Positions 8,400 to 21,166 are shown, counted from the first letter of the stretch. The stretch: 24,113 nt of DNA from Chelatococcus sp. (GCA_003248805.1 QFQY01000065.1:1-24113); one strand, 5' to 3'. The notes: generated by a model not told the origin, from the sequence alone. A program made the numbers and translations.

Positions 8400-9413
8400 T
8401 TGCTCCAGCCGACGACATTGTCCTCCGAGGTTCTGCTCGCCGGTCTGCGCGCGGCCGGGGAAGAGACGCGGCTGCGCATCCTCGCCTTGCTGGCGGAAGG
8501 CGAGCTGTCGGTCTCGGACCTGACCGACATCCTCGGCCAGTCGCAGCCGCGCATCTCCCGTCATCTCAAGCTCCTGACGGAGGCCGGCTTGATCCGGCGC
8601 TCGCGCGAAGGCGCGTGGGCCTTCTTCCGCCTCGACGAGACGGGGACGGGCGGGGCCTTCGCCGCGTCGCTCGCCGGCTGGCTCGACCGGGCCGACCCCG
8701 TGCTCGCCGCCGACCGGGAGCGGCTGGAGGCGGTGCGCGGCGCCCGTGCCGACGCGGCGCAGAGCTATTTCGCCAGCGTCGCGCGCGACTGGGACCGCCT
8801 GCGCCGGCTGCATGTGCCGGACGACGCGGTCGAGGCCGCCGTGGAGGCGGCCGTCGGCGAGGGCTCGCCCGGCGCGATCCTCGATCTCGGCACCGGCACG
8901 GGACGGATGCTGGAGCGGCTGGCGCCGAAATTCGGCCGCGCCGTCGGCGTCGACGCCAACCACGCCATGCTCGCGGTGGCGCGCGCCAATCTGGCGAAGG
9001 CGGGGCTGGCCCGCGTCGAATTGCGCCAGGGTGACATCTACGCGCTGCCCTTCGCGCGCGGCTCCTTCGACCTCGTCGTCGTCCATCAGGTGCTGCATTT
9101 CCTCGACGATCCGGCACGCGCGGTGCGCGAGGCGGCGGGGATGCTCAGCCCCGGCGGGCGGCTGATCGTCGTCGACTTCGCGCCGCACGAGATGGAATTC
9201 CTGCGCACCGAGCACGCCCATCGCCGGCTCGGCTTCGCGAAGGCGCAGATCGCCGGCTGGTTCGCCGAGGCGGGCCTCGCCTGCGACCTCGCCGAGGAGG
9301 TCACGGTCGCCGGCAAGGGGCCGGCGCAACTGCCCGTCATGCTGTGGCGCGGGCGGGATCGCCGCATCCAGGCCGATCCGCCGGTCCGGCTCAACACTTT
9401 CGAGGTGGCCTGA
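8400..9413 (+). CDS. sahR: SahR-type regulator: ArsR HTH fused to a SAM-methyltransferase fold
   Basis: A 337-residue two-domain protein. Residues about 10-80 are an ArsR-type winged helix (ETRLRILALLAEGELSVSDL and SQPRISRHLKLLTEAGLI). Residues about 155-310 are a class I SAM-binding Rossmann fold, with motif I LDLGTGTGRM (161-170), the acidic VGVDANHAM, and VVVHQVLHFLDDP. This architecture is SahR, which binds S-adenosylhomocysteine and represses methionine-cycle genes; the methyltransferase fold acts as the sensor. The next genes are metF and metH, exactly the expected targets. The start is TTG at 8400 behind CGGAG; no in-frame ATG lies near the N-terminus. The stop overlaps the metF start (TGATG), implying translational coupling. 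The alternative, an active methyltransferase, is unlikely given this context. Confidence 0.9.
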   Translation: MLQPTTLSSEVLLAGLRAAGEETRLRILALLAEGELSVSDLTDILGQSQPRISRHLKLLTEAGLIRRSREGAWAFFRLDETGTGGAFAASLAGWLDRADPVLAADRERLEAVRGARADAAQSYFASVARDWDRLRRLHVPDDAVEAAVEAAVGEGSPGAILDLGTGTGRMLERLAPKFGRAVGVDANHAMLAVARANLAKAGLARVELRQGDIYALPFARGSFDLVVVHQVLHFLDDPARAVREAAGMLSPGGRLIVVDFAPHEMEFLRTEHAHRRLGFAKAQIAGWFAEAGLACDLAEEVTVAGKGPAQLPVMLWRGRDRRIQADPPVRLNTFEVA

Positions 9414-10324
9414 TGAACGCTTTCCGCCCCAGCCGGCACGGCTCGCGCCGCCCGCGCGTCTCCTTCGAGTTCTTTCCGCCCAAGACGGAGGAGATGGAGG
9501 TCGCGCTGTGGGAGAGCGTGCGCCGGCTCGAGCCGTTGCAGCCGAGCTTCGTCTCGGTGACCTATGGCGCGGGCGGCTCCACCCGCGAGCGCACGCATGC
9601 GACCGTTAAGCGCATGGTCGAGGAGACGTCGCTGAAGCCGGCCGCGCACCTGACCTGCGTCTCCGCCAGCAAGGCCGAGGTGGACGAGGTCATCCGCTCC
9701 TACTGGGATGCCGGCGTGCGCCATGTCGTGGCCTTGCGGGGCGACCCGGCCGGCGGGCTCGGCACGGTCTACGAGCCGCATCCGGACGGCTATCACCAGA
9801 CTTCGGACCTCGTGGCGGGGCTGAAGCGCATCGGCGATTTCGAGGTGACCGTCTCCGCCTATCCCGAGAAGCATCCCGAGGCCGCCTCGCTCGAGGCCGA
9901 TATCGACGCGCTGAAGAAGAAGGTCGATGCGGGCGCGACGCGCGCCATCACCCAGTTCTTCTTCGATAACGACGTCTATTTCCGCTATCTCGACAAGGTC
10001 CGCGCGGCGGGCATCGAGATCCCGATCCTGCCCGGCATCGTGCCGGTGCAGAACTTCAAGCAGACGGCGAATTTCGCCCGCAAGACCGGGGCCAGCGTGC
10101 CGCAATGGCTGGCCGACCGCTTCGAGGGGCTGGAGGACGATGCCGCGACGCGCAGGCTCGTGGCGGCGGCCGTCTGCGCCGAACAGGTGCTCGATCTGAT
10201 CGACCGGGGCGCACCCGACCTGCATTTCTACACGATGAATAAAGCCGACCTCGTCTATGCGATCTGCCATCTGGTGGGCCTGAAGCCCGAGAAGGCGGCG
10301 GCGCAGGCGGCCGCGGCGGAGTAA
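9413..10324 (+). CDS. metF: Methylenetetrahydrofolate reductase MetF
   Basis: A 303-residue FAD-dependent reductase of usual bacterial length. It reduces 5,10-methylene-THF to 5-methyl-THF, the methyl donor for MetH. Visible motifs are FEFFPPKTEEME near the N-terminus (Glu19 matches the catalytic glutamate), FVSVTYGAGGSTRERT, AAHLTCVSASKAEV, VVALRGDPAGG and ITQFFFDNDVYFRYLDK, in the right order for the (beta/alpha)8 barrel. The start ATG 9413-9415 overlaps the sahR stop by one base, so it is translationally coupled. metH starts six bases after its stop. Regulation is most likely through SahR acting on the shared promoter upstream of sahR. Confidence 0.96.
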   Translation: MNAFRPSRHGSRRPRVSFEFFPPKTEEMEVALWESVRRLEPLQPSFVSVTYGAGGSTRERTHATVKRMVEETSLKPAAHLTCVSASKAEVDEVIRSYWDAGVRHVVALRGDPAGGLGTVYEPHPDGYHQTSDLVAGLKRIGDFEVTVSAYPEKHPEAASLEADIDALKKKVDAGATRAITQFFFDNDVYFRYLDKVRAAGIEIPILPGIVPVQNFKQTANFARKTGASVPQWLADRFEGLEDDAATRRLVAAAVCAEQVLDLIDRGAPDLHFYTMNKADLVYAICHLVGLKPEKAAAQAAAAE

Positions 10325-10330
10325 GCGACT

Positions 10331-14077
<3,747 letters not shown>

Positions 14078-14257
14078 GGCGGGCCGCCGTGGTTGCGGCT
14101 GCTCCGATCGGTCGCGCCGCCGATGACGATTGCGCGAACAGGCTTGCCTGAGCGCCATGCCGGTCATGCGGGAATGCAATCGCGCACCCATTGAAGCGGG
14201 TGCCGCGGCGCAGCATGTTTGCGGCACCGCAAGGGTCAAAGCGAACGGAGGCTGCCC

Positions 14258-14827
14258 ATGACCAAGATCGCCATCGTGTTTCATTCCGGCTACGGCCACA
14301 CCAAGAAGGCCGCCGAGTCCGTGCAGAAGGGCGCCGCCTCGATCGGGGCAGCAGTCGATCTCATCGCGATCGACGCCGAGGGCAACATTCCCGACGCCGG
14401 CTGGGAGACGCTGAAGGCCGCCGACGGCATCATCTTCGGCTCGCCGACCTATATGGGCACGGTGTCCTGGCAGTTCAAAAAGTTCGCCGACGCCTCCAGC
14501 AAGCCCTGGTACACGATGGACTGGAAGGGCAAGGTCGCGGCCGGCTTCACCAATTCGGCGACGCTGAACGGCGACAAGTTCTCGACGATCGCCTATCTCG
14601 CGACGCTCGCCGCGCAGCACAAGATGCTCTGGACCGGCACGGGCATGCACCCGTCCAACGCCAAGGCCTCGACCCGCGACGACCTCAACAATCTCGGTGG
14701 CTATCTCGGCCTGCTCGTGACCTCGCCGTCGGACGCCTCCGTCGACGAGATGATCCCTGGCGACCTGAAGACGGCGGAAGCCTTCGGCAAGAACGTCGCC
14801 GAGGTGGTCAAGAGCGTGAAGGGCTGA
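14258..14827 (+). CDS. Flavodoxin-like FMN-binding protein (WrbA/NADPH-dependent FMN reductase type)
   Basis: A 189-residue flavodoxin-fold protein. TKIAIVFHSGYGHTKKAAESV near the N-terminus is the FMN-phosphate loop, GIIFGSPTYMGTVSWQFKKF is the second flavin loop, and AAGFTNSATLNGDKFSTIAYL is the third. The pattern SPTYMG plus GFTNS is like WrbA-type or related NAD(P)H:quinone oxidoreductases, though it is slightly shorter and lacks the fully typical WrbA ending. It probably performs two-electron reduction of quinones or flavins. Start ATG 14258 follows GGAGG at 14247-14251; the upstream frame has no similarity. It is 180 bases from metH, with a small hairpin GCACCC/GGGTGC (14184-14203) between, and so is probably transcribed on its own. 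A reductase partner for MetH reactivation is conceivable but not supported by anything else. Confidence 0.88.
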   Translation: MTKIAIVFHSGYGHTKKAAESVQKGAASIGAAVDLIAIDAEGNIPDAGWETLKAADGIIFGSPTYMGTVSWQFKKFADASSKPWYTMDWKGKVAAGFTNSATLNGDKFSTIAYLATLAAQHKMLWTGTGMHPSNAKASTRDDLNNLGGYLGLLVTSPSDASVDEMIPGDLKTAEAFGKNVAEVVKSVKG

Positions 14828-14839
14828 GCCCTTCTTAGA

Positions 14840-14885
14840 GCATCGGCCCGAAAAGTGGAGCGCGGTTTTCGGGAAAAGCCGATGC
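14840..14885. repeat. 46-bp nested palindromic repeat, copy 2
   Basis: Same element as at 2710-2755, in the same orientation; the only difference is G instead of A at 14873. It starts 12 bases after the flavodoxin-like stop, again right behind a plus-strand gene at a convergent junction, and precedes the intrinsic terminator. Confidence 0.85.
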
Positions 14886-14899
14886 AAGATCAAAGGGCG

Positions 14900-14938
14900 A
14901 GGGCTGCGATCCCATGCGGGGCGCAGCCCTTTTCTTTT
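14900..14938 (+). terminator. Rho-independent terminator after the flavodoxin-like gene
   Basis: GGGCTGCG (14901-14908) pairs with CGCAGCCC (14922-14929) and is followed by TTTTCTTTT. It serves the plus strand. In the minus direction there is no T tract, so the PAS-GGDEF gene that converges from 14964 may not use it efficiently. Confidence 0.88.
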
Positions 14939-14963
14939 CGGGTGTCGGCGTTCGACGCCACGG

Positions 14964-15929
14964 TCAGTGGCGAGCCGCCCCCGCCGGAACAGGGAGCGTG
15001 ACGACGCCGCCGAAGATCCTGCACCGGCCCGGCCCGGCAGACTTCGCGGCGAGCAGCGCCGCTTCCGCTTCCGCCACGAACTTTCCGGGGTCGTCGCGAT
15101 GCGAGGCATTCGACAGCGCGGCGCCGATCGCCATGACCGGCACCACCGCCTGGGAGCCGTGGCTGATCGGACGGGCCAGCAGGGTCTGCGCGCCGTCCAG
15201 CGTGGGCGCGAGCGTGCGCTGCCCGCCGGGGAGATGCAGCAGAAGCGCGAAGCAGCCCGGCCCGATGGGCTCCATCAGGAGAGCGTCGGGAAACAGGCGC
15301 GCGAGGCGGGCATTCATGCAGCGCAGGGCCTCGCTGGCGGCGGCGTGGCCGAAGCGTTCCTCGAGCTTGCCGTCGCCATCGACGTCGACGATGGCGAGCG
15401 CAAGGTCCGCCTGCGCGGTGCGCTCGCCTCGCACGGCCTCGCGCAGCCGTTGCGCAAGGCCCGAGCTGCCCTGCAGCGCCGTCTGGGGCTCGCCCCGCGC
15501 GGCGGCCGACAGCCCGCTCCACATCGCCTTCTCGGCCGTGACGTCCTGCTTCGACCCGAAAATCCGGGTGACGCGGCCGTTCTCGCGGCCGACGCCGACC
15601 AGCAGGCGCATCCAGCGGTCCTCGCCGCGTGGCGTCCTGATGCGGCAGTCGAGCGCGAAGCCGCGCCCGGTGCGGATCGCTTCCGACCGGAGCCGCTCCA
15701 TCTCGCGGCGCGAATCCTCGCGGTAGTGCTCCAGCGTCATGCTGCGGCTCAGGGTCGAGCCGCGCGCCAGGCCGAACAGGTCGTACACGCCGTCCGTCCA
15801 GCTCAGCGCCTGCGCGGGCAAAAGGCATTCCCAGGCACCGAAGACGCCCGGTGCCGCTGCGCTTGTCCAAAGGTCTCGAGCGGTGACGGCGGCTGGCAAG
15901 GCACTGCCCACGTCGGTCTCCTCCCGCAT
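14964..15929 (-). CDS. PAS-domain protein with a degenerate GGDEF domain
   Basis: A 321-residue cytosolic protein with no membrane segment. Residues about 37-133 are a PAS_3-type sensor (SWTDGVYDLFGL, RTPRGEDRWMRLLVGVGRENGRVTRIFGSKQDVTAEK). From about 170 to 320 the outline of a GGDEF domain can be followed: ALAIVDVDGDGKLEERFGHAAASEALRCM matches the metal and substrate helix of diguanylate cyclases, and AEAALLAAKSAGPGR resembles the usual AL(Y)xAK ending. The catalytic GGDEF loop, however, is replaced by IGPGCF (222-227). Cyclase activity is therefore unlikely; it may bind GTP or c-di-GMP or act by protein contact. Start ATG 15929 has AAGGATGAG upstream. It lies 76 bases downstream of the efflux permease gene on the same strand, so it may be co-transcribed. 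Confidence 0.8.
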   Translation of the reverse strand: MREETDVGSALPAAVTARDLWTSAAAPGVFGAWECLLPAQALSWTDGVYDLFGLARGSTLSRSMTLEHYREDSRREMERLRSEAIRTGRGFALDCRIRTPRGEDRWMRLLVGVGRENGRVTRIFGSKQDVTAEKAMWSGLSAAARGEPQTALQGSSGLAQRLREAVRGERTAQADLALAIVDVDGDGKLEERFGHAAASEALRCMNARLARLFPDALLMEPIGPGCFALLLHLPGGQRTLAPTLDGAQTLLARPISHGSQAVVPVMAIGAALSNASHRDDPGKFVAEAEAALLAAKSAGPGRCRIFGGVVTLPVPAGAARH

Positions 15930-16005
15930 CCCGCAGCGGGCTCATCCTTGCAGGCTACGGGCAGCCGGTTAAGCGTTTGTTGCGCCGTTGCTGCAAAGAG
16001 CGCGG

Positions 16006-17234
<1,229 letters not shown>

Positions 17235-17238
<4 letters not shown>

Positions 17239-17978
17239 GCGGCGGCCTCCGAATGGCCGGTGTCGAGCGCGGCCAGCGCCGCGCGTGCATCGGCCGGCTG
17301 CTGGCGCTCGTCGGAGACGACATGGCCGTCGCGGAAGCGCACGACGCGGCGGGCATGGCGCGCGACCTCGCCGTCATGCGTGACGAGGACGACCGTGACG
17401 CCCTCGGCGTTCAGGTCCTGGAAGAGGGCGAGAATCTCGACCGCCGTGCGGCTGTCGAGCGCGCCGGTGGGCTCGTCGGCCAGCAGGAGGCGCGGCTCGT
17501 TGACCAGCGCGCGGGCGATGGCGACACGCTGCTGCTGGCCGCCCGACAGCTGCATCGGGCGGTGATGGGCGCGCTCCGCCAGCCCGACGCGGCCGAGCGC
17601 GGCGAGCGCGCGCCGCCGCCGCTCGCTCCCCGGCACGCCGGCATAGATCATCGGCAGCTCGACATTGGCGCAGGCGTCGATGCGGGGCAGCAGGTTGAAC
17701 TGCTGGAAGACGAAGCCGAGCTTGCGGTTGCGCAGCTCCGCAAGGCCGTCGCTCGACAGGGTCTCGACGGCGACGCCGTCGAGCACGTAATGGCCGCCGG
17801 TCGGCCGGTCGAGGCAGCCGATCAGGTTCATGAAGGTCGATTTGCCGGAGCCCGAAGGCCCCATCACGGCCACGAGTTCGCCGGCCTCGACCGAAAGCGA
17901 CACGCCGCCGAGCGCGGTGACCCGGCCGGAGTCGAGATCGTAGACGCGGGTGAGGTCGCGTGTTGCGATCAGGGGCAT
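17235..17978 (-). CDS. MacB-like ABC transporter ATP-binding protein
   Basis: A 247-residue ATPase of the LolD/MacB class: RVYDLDSGRVTALGGVSL, Walker A GPSGSGKST (40-48), VFQQFNLLPRIDACANVELPM with the Q loop, signature LSGGQQQ (144-150), Walker B LLLADEPTGALD and switch histidine VTHD. It energises the permease encoded next, with which it shares a 4-base stop/start overlap. In E. coli MacB these two domains are one chain; here they are split, which is common in alphaproteobacteria. It is separated from the adaptor gene by 160 bases containing a dispersed repeat. The substrate (macrolide, lipopeptide, siderophore or toxin) cannot be told. Confidence 0.94.
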
Positions 17979-18013
17979 GGCGTGGACCGGACCGTGGCTT
18001 GAAGTCTCACGGC

Positions 18014-18104
18014 GCCATGCCCGTCCTCATGTCGGGCATCGACGCCTTGAACGCAGGCCCCGATCAGCGAAGACGTGGATGGTCGGGACAGGCCCGTCCA
18101 TGAC
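18014..18104. repeat. Dispersed intergenic repeat (paired GCCCGxxxCGGGC palindromes) between adaptor and ATPase genes
   Basis: Two hairpin units sit in the 160-base gap. One contains GCCCG (18019-18023) and CGGGC (18033-18037) and is followed by ATCGACGC. The other contains TGGATGGTCGGGACAGGCC followed by CGTCCATGACG (18076-18104). Read on the minus strand this gives the pattern 'tcATGGACGGGCCTGTCCCGACCATCCACG ... GATGCCCGACATGAGGACGGGCATGGC'. Similar paired units, often appearing as spurious peptides ending in RDKPGHD, are widespread between genes in Hyphomicrobiales. I recognise the type from that pattern; family membership would need a genome search. Confidence 0.6.
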
Positions 18105-18138
18105 GCAGCAAGTGCGGGAAGGGCGCGGCATCCGGCCA

Positions 18139-19788
18139 TCAGAACAGCCTCGGGCCGCGCGGGGCGGGCGAGCCGCCCGTCGCCGCCGGGCCGGACGAGC
18201 GCGGGCCGCCGCCCACGACCAGGGGCGCCCCCTCCTTGAGATCGCCCGACAGCAGCTCGGTGAAGGCGCCGTCGGTGGCGCCCAGCGTGACCGGCACGGC
18301 CCTGGGCTGGTTGCCGTCGTCGAGAACATAGACCCGGCCCGGCACGCCCTCGCGGCGGCCGCCGGCCTCCTGCATCATCGCCTCGAATTTCGCGCGCCGT
18401 TCGGGATCGAGCACGGCGGCGATCTGGCCGACCATTTCCGTCCGGGCCGCGCGAAAGGCCGCCCGGCGCTCCTGCTCCGAAAGGCCCGCCATGGCCTCGC
18501 GCGTGCCGGCCCGGCGCTCGCGCAGCAGCGCGGAAATCGCCTCCTTCTGCTCCGGCGTCGGCTGCAACTCCGCCTCGATGCGCTCGCGCAGGGCCGCGGG
18601 GCCGCGGCCCGCGCCGGCCGTCGGCGCGCCCGCCGGTGCCTGGGCGGCCACCGGCGCCGCGGTGCCGGCGGGGCGGAAGCGCAGCGCGGCATTGGGCACG
18701 CGCAGCACGTCGGCGCGGTCGTCGGTGACGACCTGGAGATTGGCGGTCATGCCCGGCAGCAGGGCCATGTCCCGGTTCTGGACGCGCACGATGCCGGTAT
18801 AGGTCACGACGTTCTGGATGGTCTGGGCGCCGAGGCGGACCATCTCGACCCGGCCCTCGAAGGTGCGGCTCGGATAGGCGTTGACCGAGAAGGTGACGTC
18901 CTGACCCGGCTTCAGCCGGCCGACATCGGCCTCGTCGATATTGGCATAGATGTCGATGACGCGCAGGTCCTGCGCGATCTGGAAGAGGACCGGCGCCGAC
19001 AGAGAGGCCGCGACCGTCTGGCCGAGATCGACCTGCCTCTGCACGACGACGCCGTCGACCGGCGAGCGGATGTCCGTGCGCTCGAGATCGATCAGGATGT
19101 CCCTGAGCTTGGCCTCGCGCTGGGAGATCGCCGCCTCGGCCGATTTCACCTGGCCCTGGGCGAGCAGGATATCGGCGTCGAGGCCGCCGAGCTCGGCCCT
19201 GGCCGAGGCGAGCTGCGCCTCGGTGGAGGCGAGCGTCGCGGTCTGGATCTCGACCTGCGTGCGGGCGGTATCGAGCGCCTGCTGGGCGCCCGTGTTGCGG
19301 TTGAAGAGTTCGTTCTGTCGCTCGAAGGTCCGCTTGGCATCGGCCAGCTGGGCGCCGACGCGCTCGCGCTGGGCGGCGATGTCCTTGACGACGGAGTCGG
19401 CCTTGCTGCGGGCGACGCGGGCGCGCTCGAGCTGGGCCTGCTTGACCAGGAGGTCGGCCCTGGCCTGCTGGAGGTCGGCCTGCGCGGCGTCGCGCCTGGT
19501 CTTGATCTGGTCGCTGTTGAGCCGCGCGACGATCTGCCCCGCCTTCACCTGCGAATTGTAGTCGGCGAGGATCTCGACGATCTGGCCCGAGAGCTGCGAG
19601 CCGACCAGCACGGTGGTGACCGGGGTCAGGGTGCCGGTCGCGCGAACCGCCGCGGTGATGCGGCCGCGATCGAGCGCGGCGGTCCGGTAGGCCGCCTCGG
19701 ACGCGGAGCCCCCGGCGGGACGCAACGTCCAGTAGCCGGCGCCGAGTGCCGCGACCGCCAGCCCCGAGGCGATGAGCCATTTGCGCAA
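18139..19788 (-). CDS. MacA/HlyD-type periplasmic adaptor protein with a Spy-like helical insert
   Basis: A 549-residue adaptor if it starts at TTG 19788, which has GGGAG nine bases upstream and is followed directly by the membrane anchor KWLIASGLAVAALGAGYW. The frame continues upstream to ATG 19962, but that stretch looks non-coding. In order: N-terminal anchor; lipoyl half VGSQLSGQIVEIL; a long coiled coil (about 95-235, rich in Ala, Gln and Arg) for docking to the outer-membrane channel; second lipoyl half TDIRSPVDGVVVQRQVDLGQTV; and beta-barrel IYANIDEADVGRLKPGQDV. An unusual ~105-residue insert (374-480; 18349-18669) follows, Ala/Pro/Gly linker then helices with TPEQKEAI and LDPERRAKF. 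The membrane-proximal domain resumes at VPGRVYVLDDGNQPRAVPV. MacA is usually about 370-400 residues, so the extra length is mainly the insert. It works with the split MacB downstream. Confidence 0.88.
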   Translation of the reverse strand: MRKWLIASGLAVAALGAGYWTLRPAGGSASEAAYRTAALDRGRITAAVRATGTLTPVTTVLVGSQLSGQIVEILADYNSQVKAGQIVARLNSDQIKTRRDAAQADLQQARADLLVKQAQLERARVARSKADSVVKDIAAQRERVGAQLADAKRTFERQNELFNRNTGAQQALDTARTQVEIQTATLASTEAQLASARAELGGLDADILLAQGQVKSAEAAISQREAKLRDILIDLERTDIRSPVDGVVVQRQVDLGQTVAASLSAPVLFQIAQDLRVIDIYANIDEADVGRLKPGQDVTFSVNAYPSRTFEGRVEMVRLGAQTIQNVVTYTGIVRVQNRDMALLPGMTANLQVVTDDRADVLRVPNAALRFRPAGTAAPVAAQAPAGAPTAGAGRGPAALRERIEAELQPTPEQKEAISALLRERRAGTREAMAGLSEQERRAAFRAARTEMVGQIAAVLDPERRAKFEAMMQEAGGRREGVPGRVYVLDDGNQPRAVPVTLGATDGAFTELLSGDLKEGAPLVVGGGPRSSGPAATGGSPAPRGPRLF

Positions 19789-20025
19789 GGACGTCGTCTC
19801 CCATTCCGGCCGCGCATCGGCGCGGATTCTTCTGCTCAAGGATGCCAGAACGGCGTGCGAACAGCGAGTTAACTTACCGCAATGTTGCGGCGCGAATGGC
19901 GGCCTTCCGGCATCCCGACCGCGCGAATCGCGGACCCTCGACAGTGGATGCGAGGCCGGCATCGGGCCCGAAGCCGGGCTTCGGCCTCTCCGATGTCCGA
20001 GGAGCGCCCGCGCTGCGCGTAAAGC

Positions 20026-21117
20026 TCACATCGAAGGCCTGTAGCGCAGGCCGATGATCTTGCCGTCGTCCGACCAGGCGATGCGGAATGTCAGCGCCCC
20101 CTTATCGAAGATGGCTCGATAGACATCGTGACCGGCCCCTCCAACTCCTCTGAATTGCAGGGTTCTCAACGTCCCCTTGGACGCCAGTTTCGCGCGAACA
20201 ACGTCGAACTGCTCGCGCACTGCCTGAGACAATTCCGACACCATGCGGTCGACGCATGGTCTCCCGGCCTGGTACTCGGAAATGAGATGGCGGAGCGCTT
20301 CTTCGCTTTCAGGGTTCGGAGTCCCGCTCCTGATGCGGTCGTCTAGGGCCGCTGTGGCCTTGCGTGCCTCTTCGGCCTCGATGCGCACGGCCCTGCGCTC
20401 GTATCCGTTGGCGTGGAGAACGAGTTCGGTCGCGCACCCCTCCGCGCCTGTTGCGAAGCTGACCTGAACCGGAGCGCTCTTCCGGAAAAACGTCCGCTCG
20501 CTTTCGGCAAAGACCTCGATCGCGACATCCTCGCCAGGGCCGCGAACGAATAATCTTCCCTGTTCTGCCGTGACCTCGAAGACAGGACCTGCGGTGTAGC
20601 GATAGTAGCCGACATAGTTCTCCAAGAGCGTCGGCTCCAGCTGGATCGCAGTCCTGGGCCTGGCTTGCTCATAGCGGCGCCATGCGATGTCGTCGGTCGT
20701 CGGTTCGGTCATGTTGGCCTCTCTGGCGAGCTTGATGATGTCGTTCGTCGAGACGGAGCGGCCTTCCGCAAGCGCGGCCCGCGCGGCCCCGACCAGCGAA
20801 AGCCCGCGCTCGAGGCGCGCCCGTTGCTGCGACAGCGCCGCGTGCTGCACAGCGAGCGTCCCGTCGAGATCGACGGCCTTGCCCTGCAAGAGCGCGGTGA
20901 TACGGGACAGGCTCAGCCCGAGCAGCTTCAGCGCGAGGATCTCGTGCAGCCGAGCGATTTCCGCCGCGCCGTAAAGCCGCCAGCCCTTCGCCGTCCGCGG
21001 TGGCCGGATCAGCCCCCGCTGCTCGTAGAGACGCAAGGCCCGCACGCTCAGGCCGAGGCTGGCGGCGCATTCGTTCGCCGCCAGCAGCGTGTCGTCATTC
21101 CGTCGGTTGGGTTTCAT
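20026..21117 (-). CDS. MerR-family regulator fused to a DUF3471-like region
   Basis: A 363-residue protein. Residues 10-80 form the MerR winged helix (LGLSVRALRLYEQRGLIRPPRTAKGWRLYGAAEIARL), then a helical part to about 135 (LSQQRARLERGLSLVGAARAAL), probably the dimer coil. Residues about 162-247 (LENYVGYYRYTAGPVFEVTAEQGRLFV...ELVLHANGYERRAVRI) look like DUF3471, a beta-rich domain normally found behind serine beta-lactamase-like enzymes. The end (about 257-363, with LRTLQFRGVGGAGHDVYRAIFDKGALTFRIAWSDDGKIIGLRYRP) resembles the NTF2-like tail that often accompanies it. No beta-lactamase domain and no MerR metal cysteines are seen. The combination suggests ligand sensing by a borrowed small-molecule module. 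Start ATG 21117 has GGGAGG just upstream. Neighbours give no clear target; self-control is likely. Confidence 0.85.
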   Translation of the reverse strand: MKPNRRNDDTLLAANECAASLGLSVRALRLYEQRGLIRPPRTAKGWRLYGAAEIARLHEILALKLLGLSLSRITALLQGKAVDLDGTLAVQHAALSQQRARLERGLSLVGAARAALAEGRSVSTNDIIKLAREANMTEPTTDDIAWRRYEQARPRTAIQLEPTLLENYVGYYRYTAGPVFEVTAEQGRLFVRGPGEDVAIEVFAESERTFFRKSAPVQVSFATGAEGCATELVLHANGYERRAVRIEAEEARKATAALDDRIRSGTPNPESEEALRHLISEYQAGRPCVDRMVSELSQAVREQFDVVRAKLASKGTLRTLQFRGVGGAGHDVYRAIFDKGALTFRIAWSDDGKIIGLRYRPSM

Positions 21118-21137
21118 CCAGGCCTCCCGACGACTCG

Positions 21138-21166
21138 TCTAAGCTATGACGCAGGAGCCGGCTCAA
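21138..21166 (-). promoter_or_regulatory. Predicted promoter of the MerR-family gene
   Basis: On the minus strand TTGAGC (21166-21161) and CTTAGA (21143-21138) are separated by 17 bases, followed by the GGGAGG ribosome binding site and the ATG at 21117. The leader would be about 15 bases. The hexamers are weak matches, so this is a candidate only. Confidence 0.4.

Noticed and set aside
8400..9413. Interpretation of the ArsR-methyltransferase fusion as an arsenic-resistance regulator or methyltransferase enzyme
   Set aside because: No arsenic genes are nearby, no metal-binding cysteine motif is seen in the HTH, and the tight linkage to metF and metH fits SahR.
19820..19840. Possible sigma-54 type promoter (TGGCAT...TTGAGC) upstream of the adaptor gene on the minus strand
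   Set aside because: The spacing between the GG and GC doublets is one base short of the consensus, and the match is otherwise partial.
17950..19872. A 640-codon plus-strand frame opposite the adaptor gene
   Set aside because: It is the shadow of the MacA-type gene; composition is repetitive Gly/Ala/Arg/Asp without domain structure.
19966..19995. CGAAGCC/GGCTTCG hairpin as a terminator of the MerR-family gene
   Set aside because: The loop is too tight and there is no T tract on the minus strand; it could be chance in GC-rich DNA.
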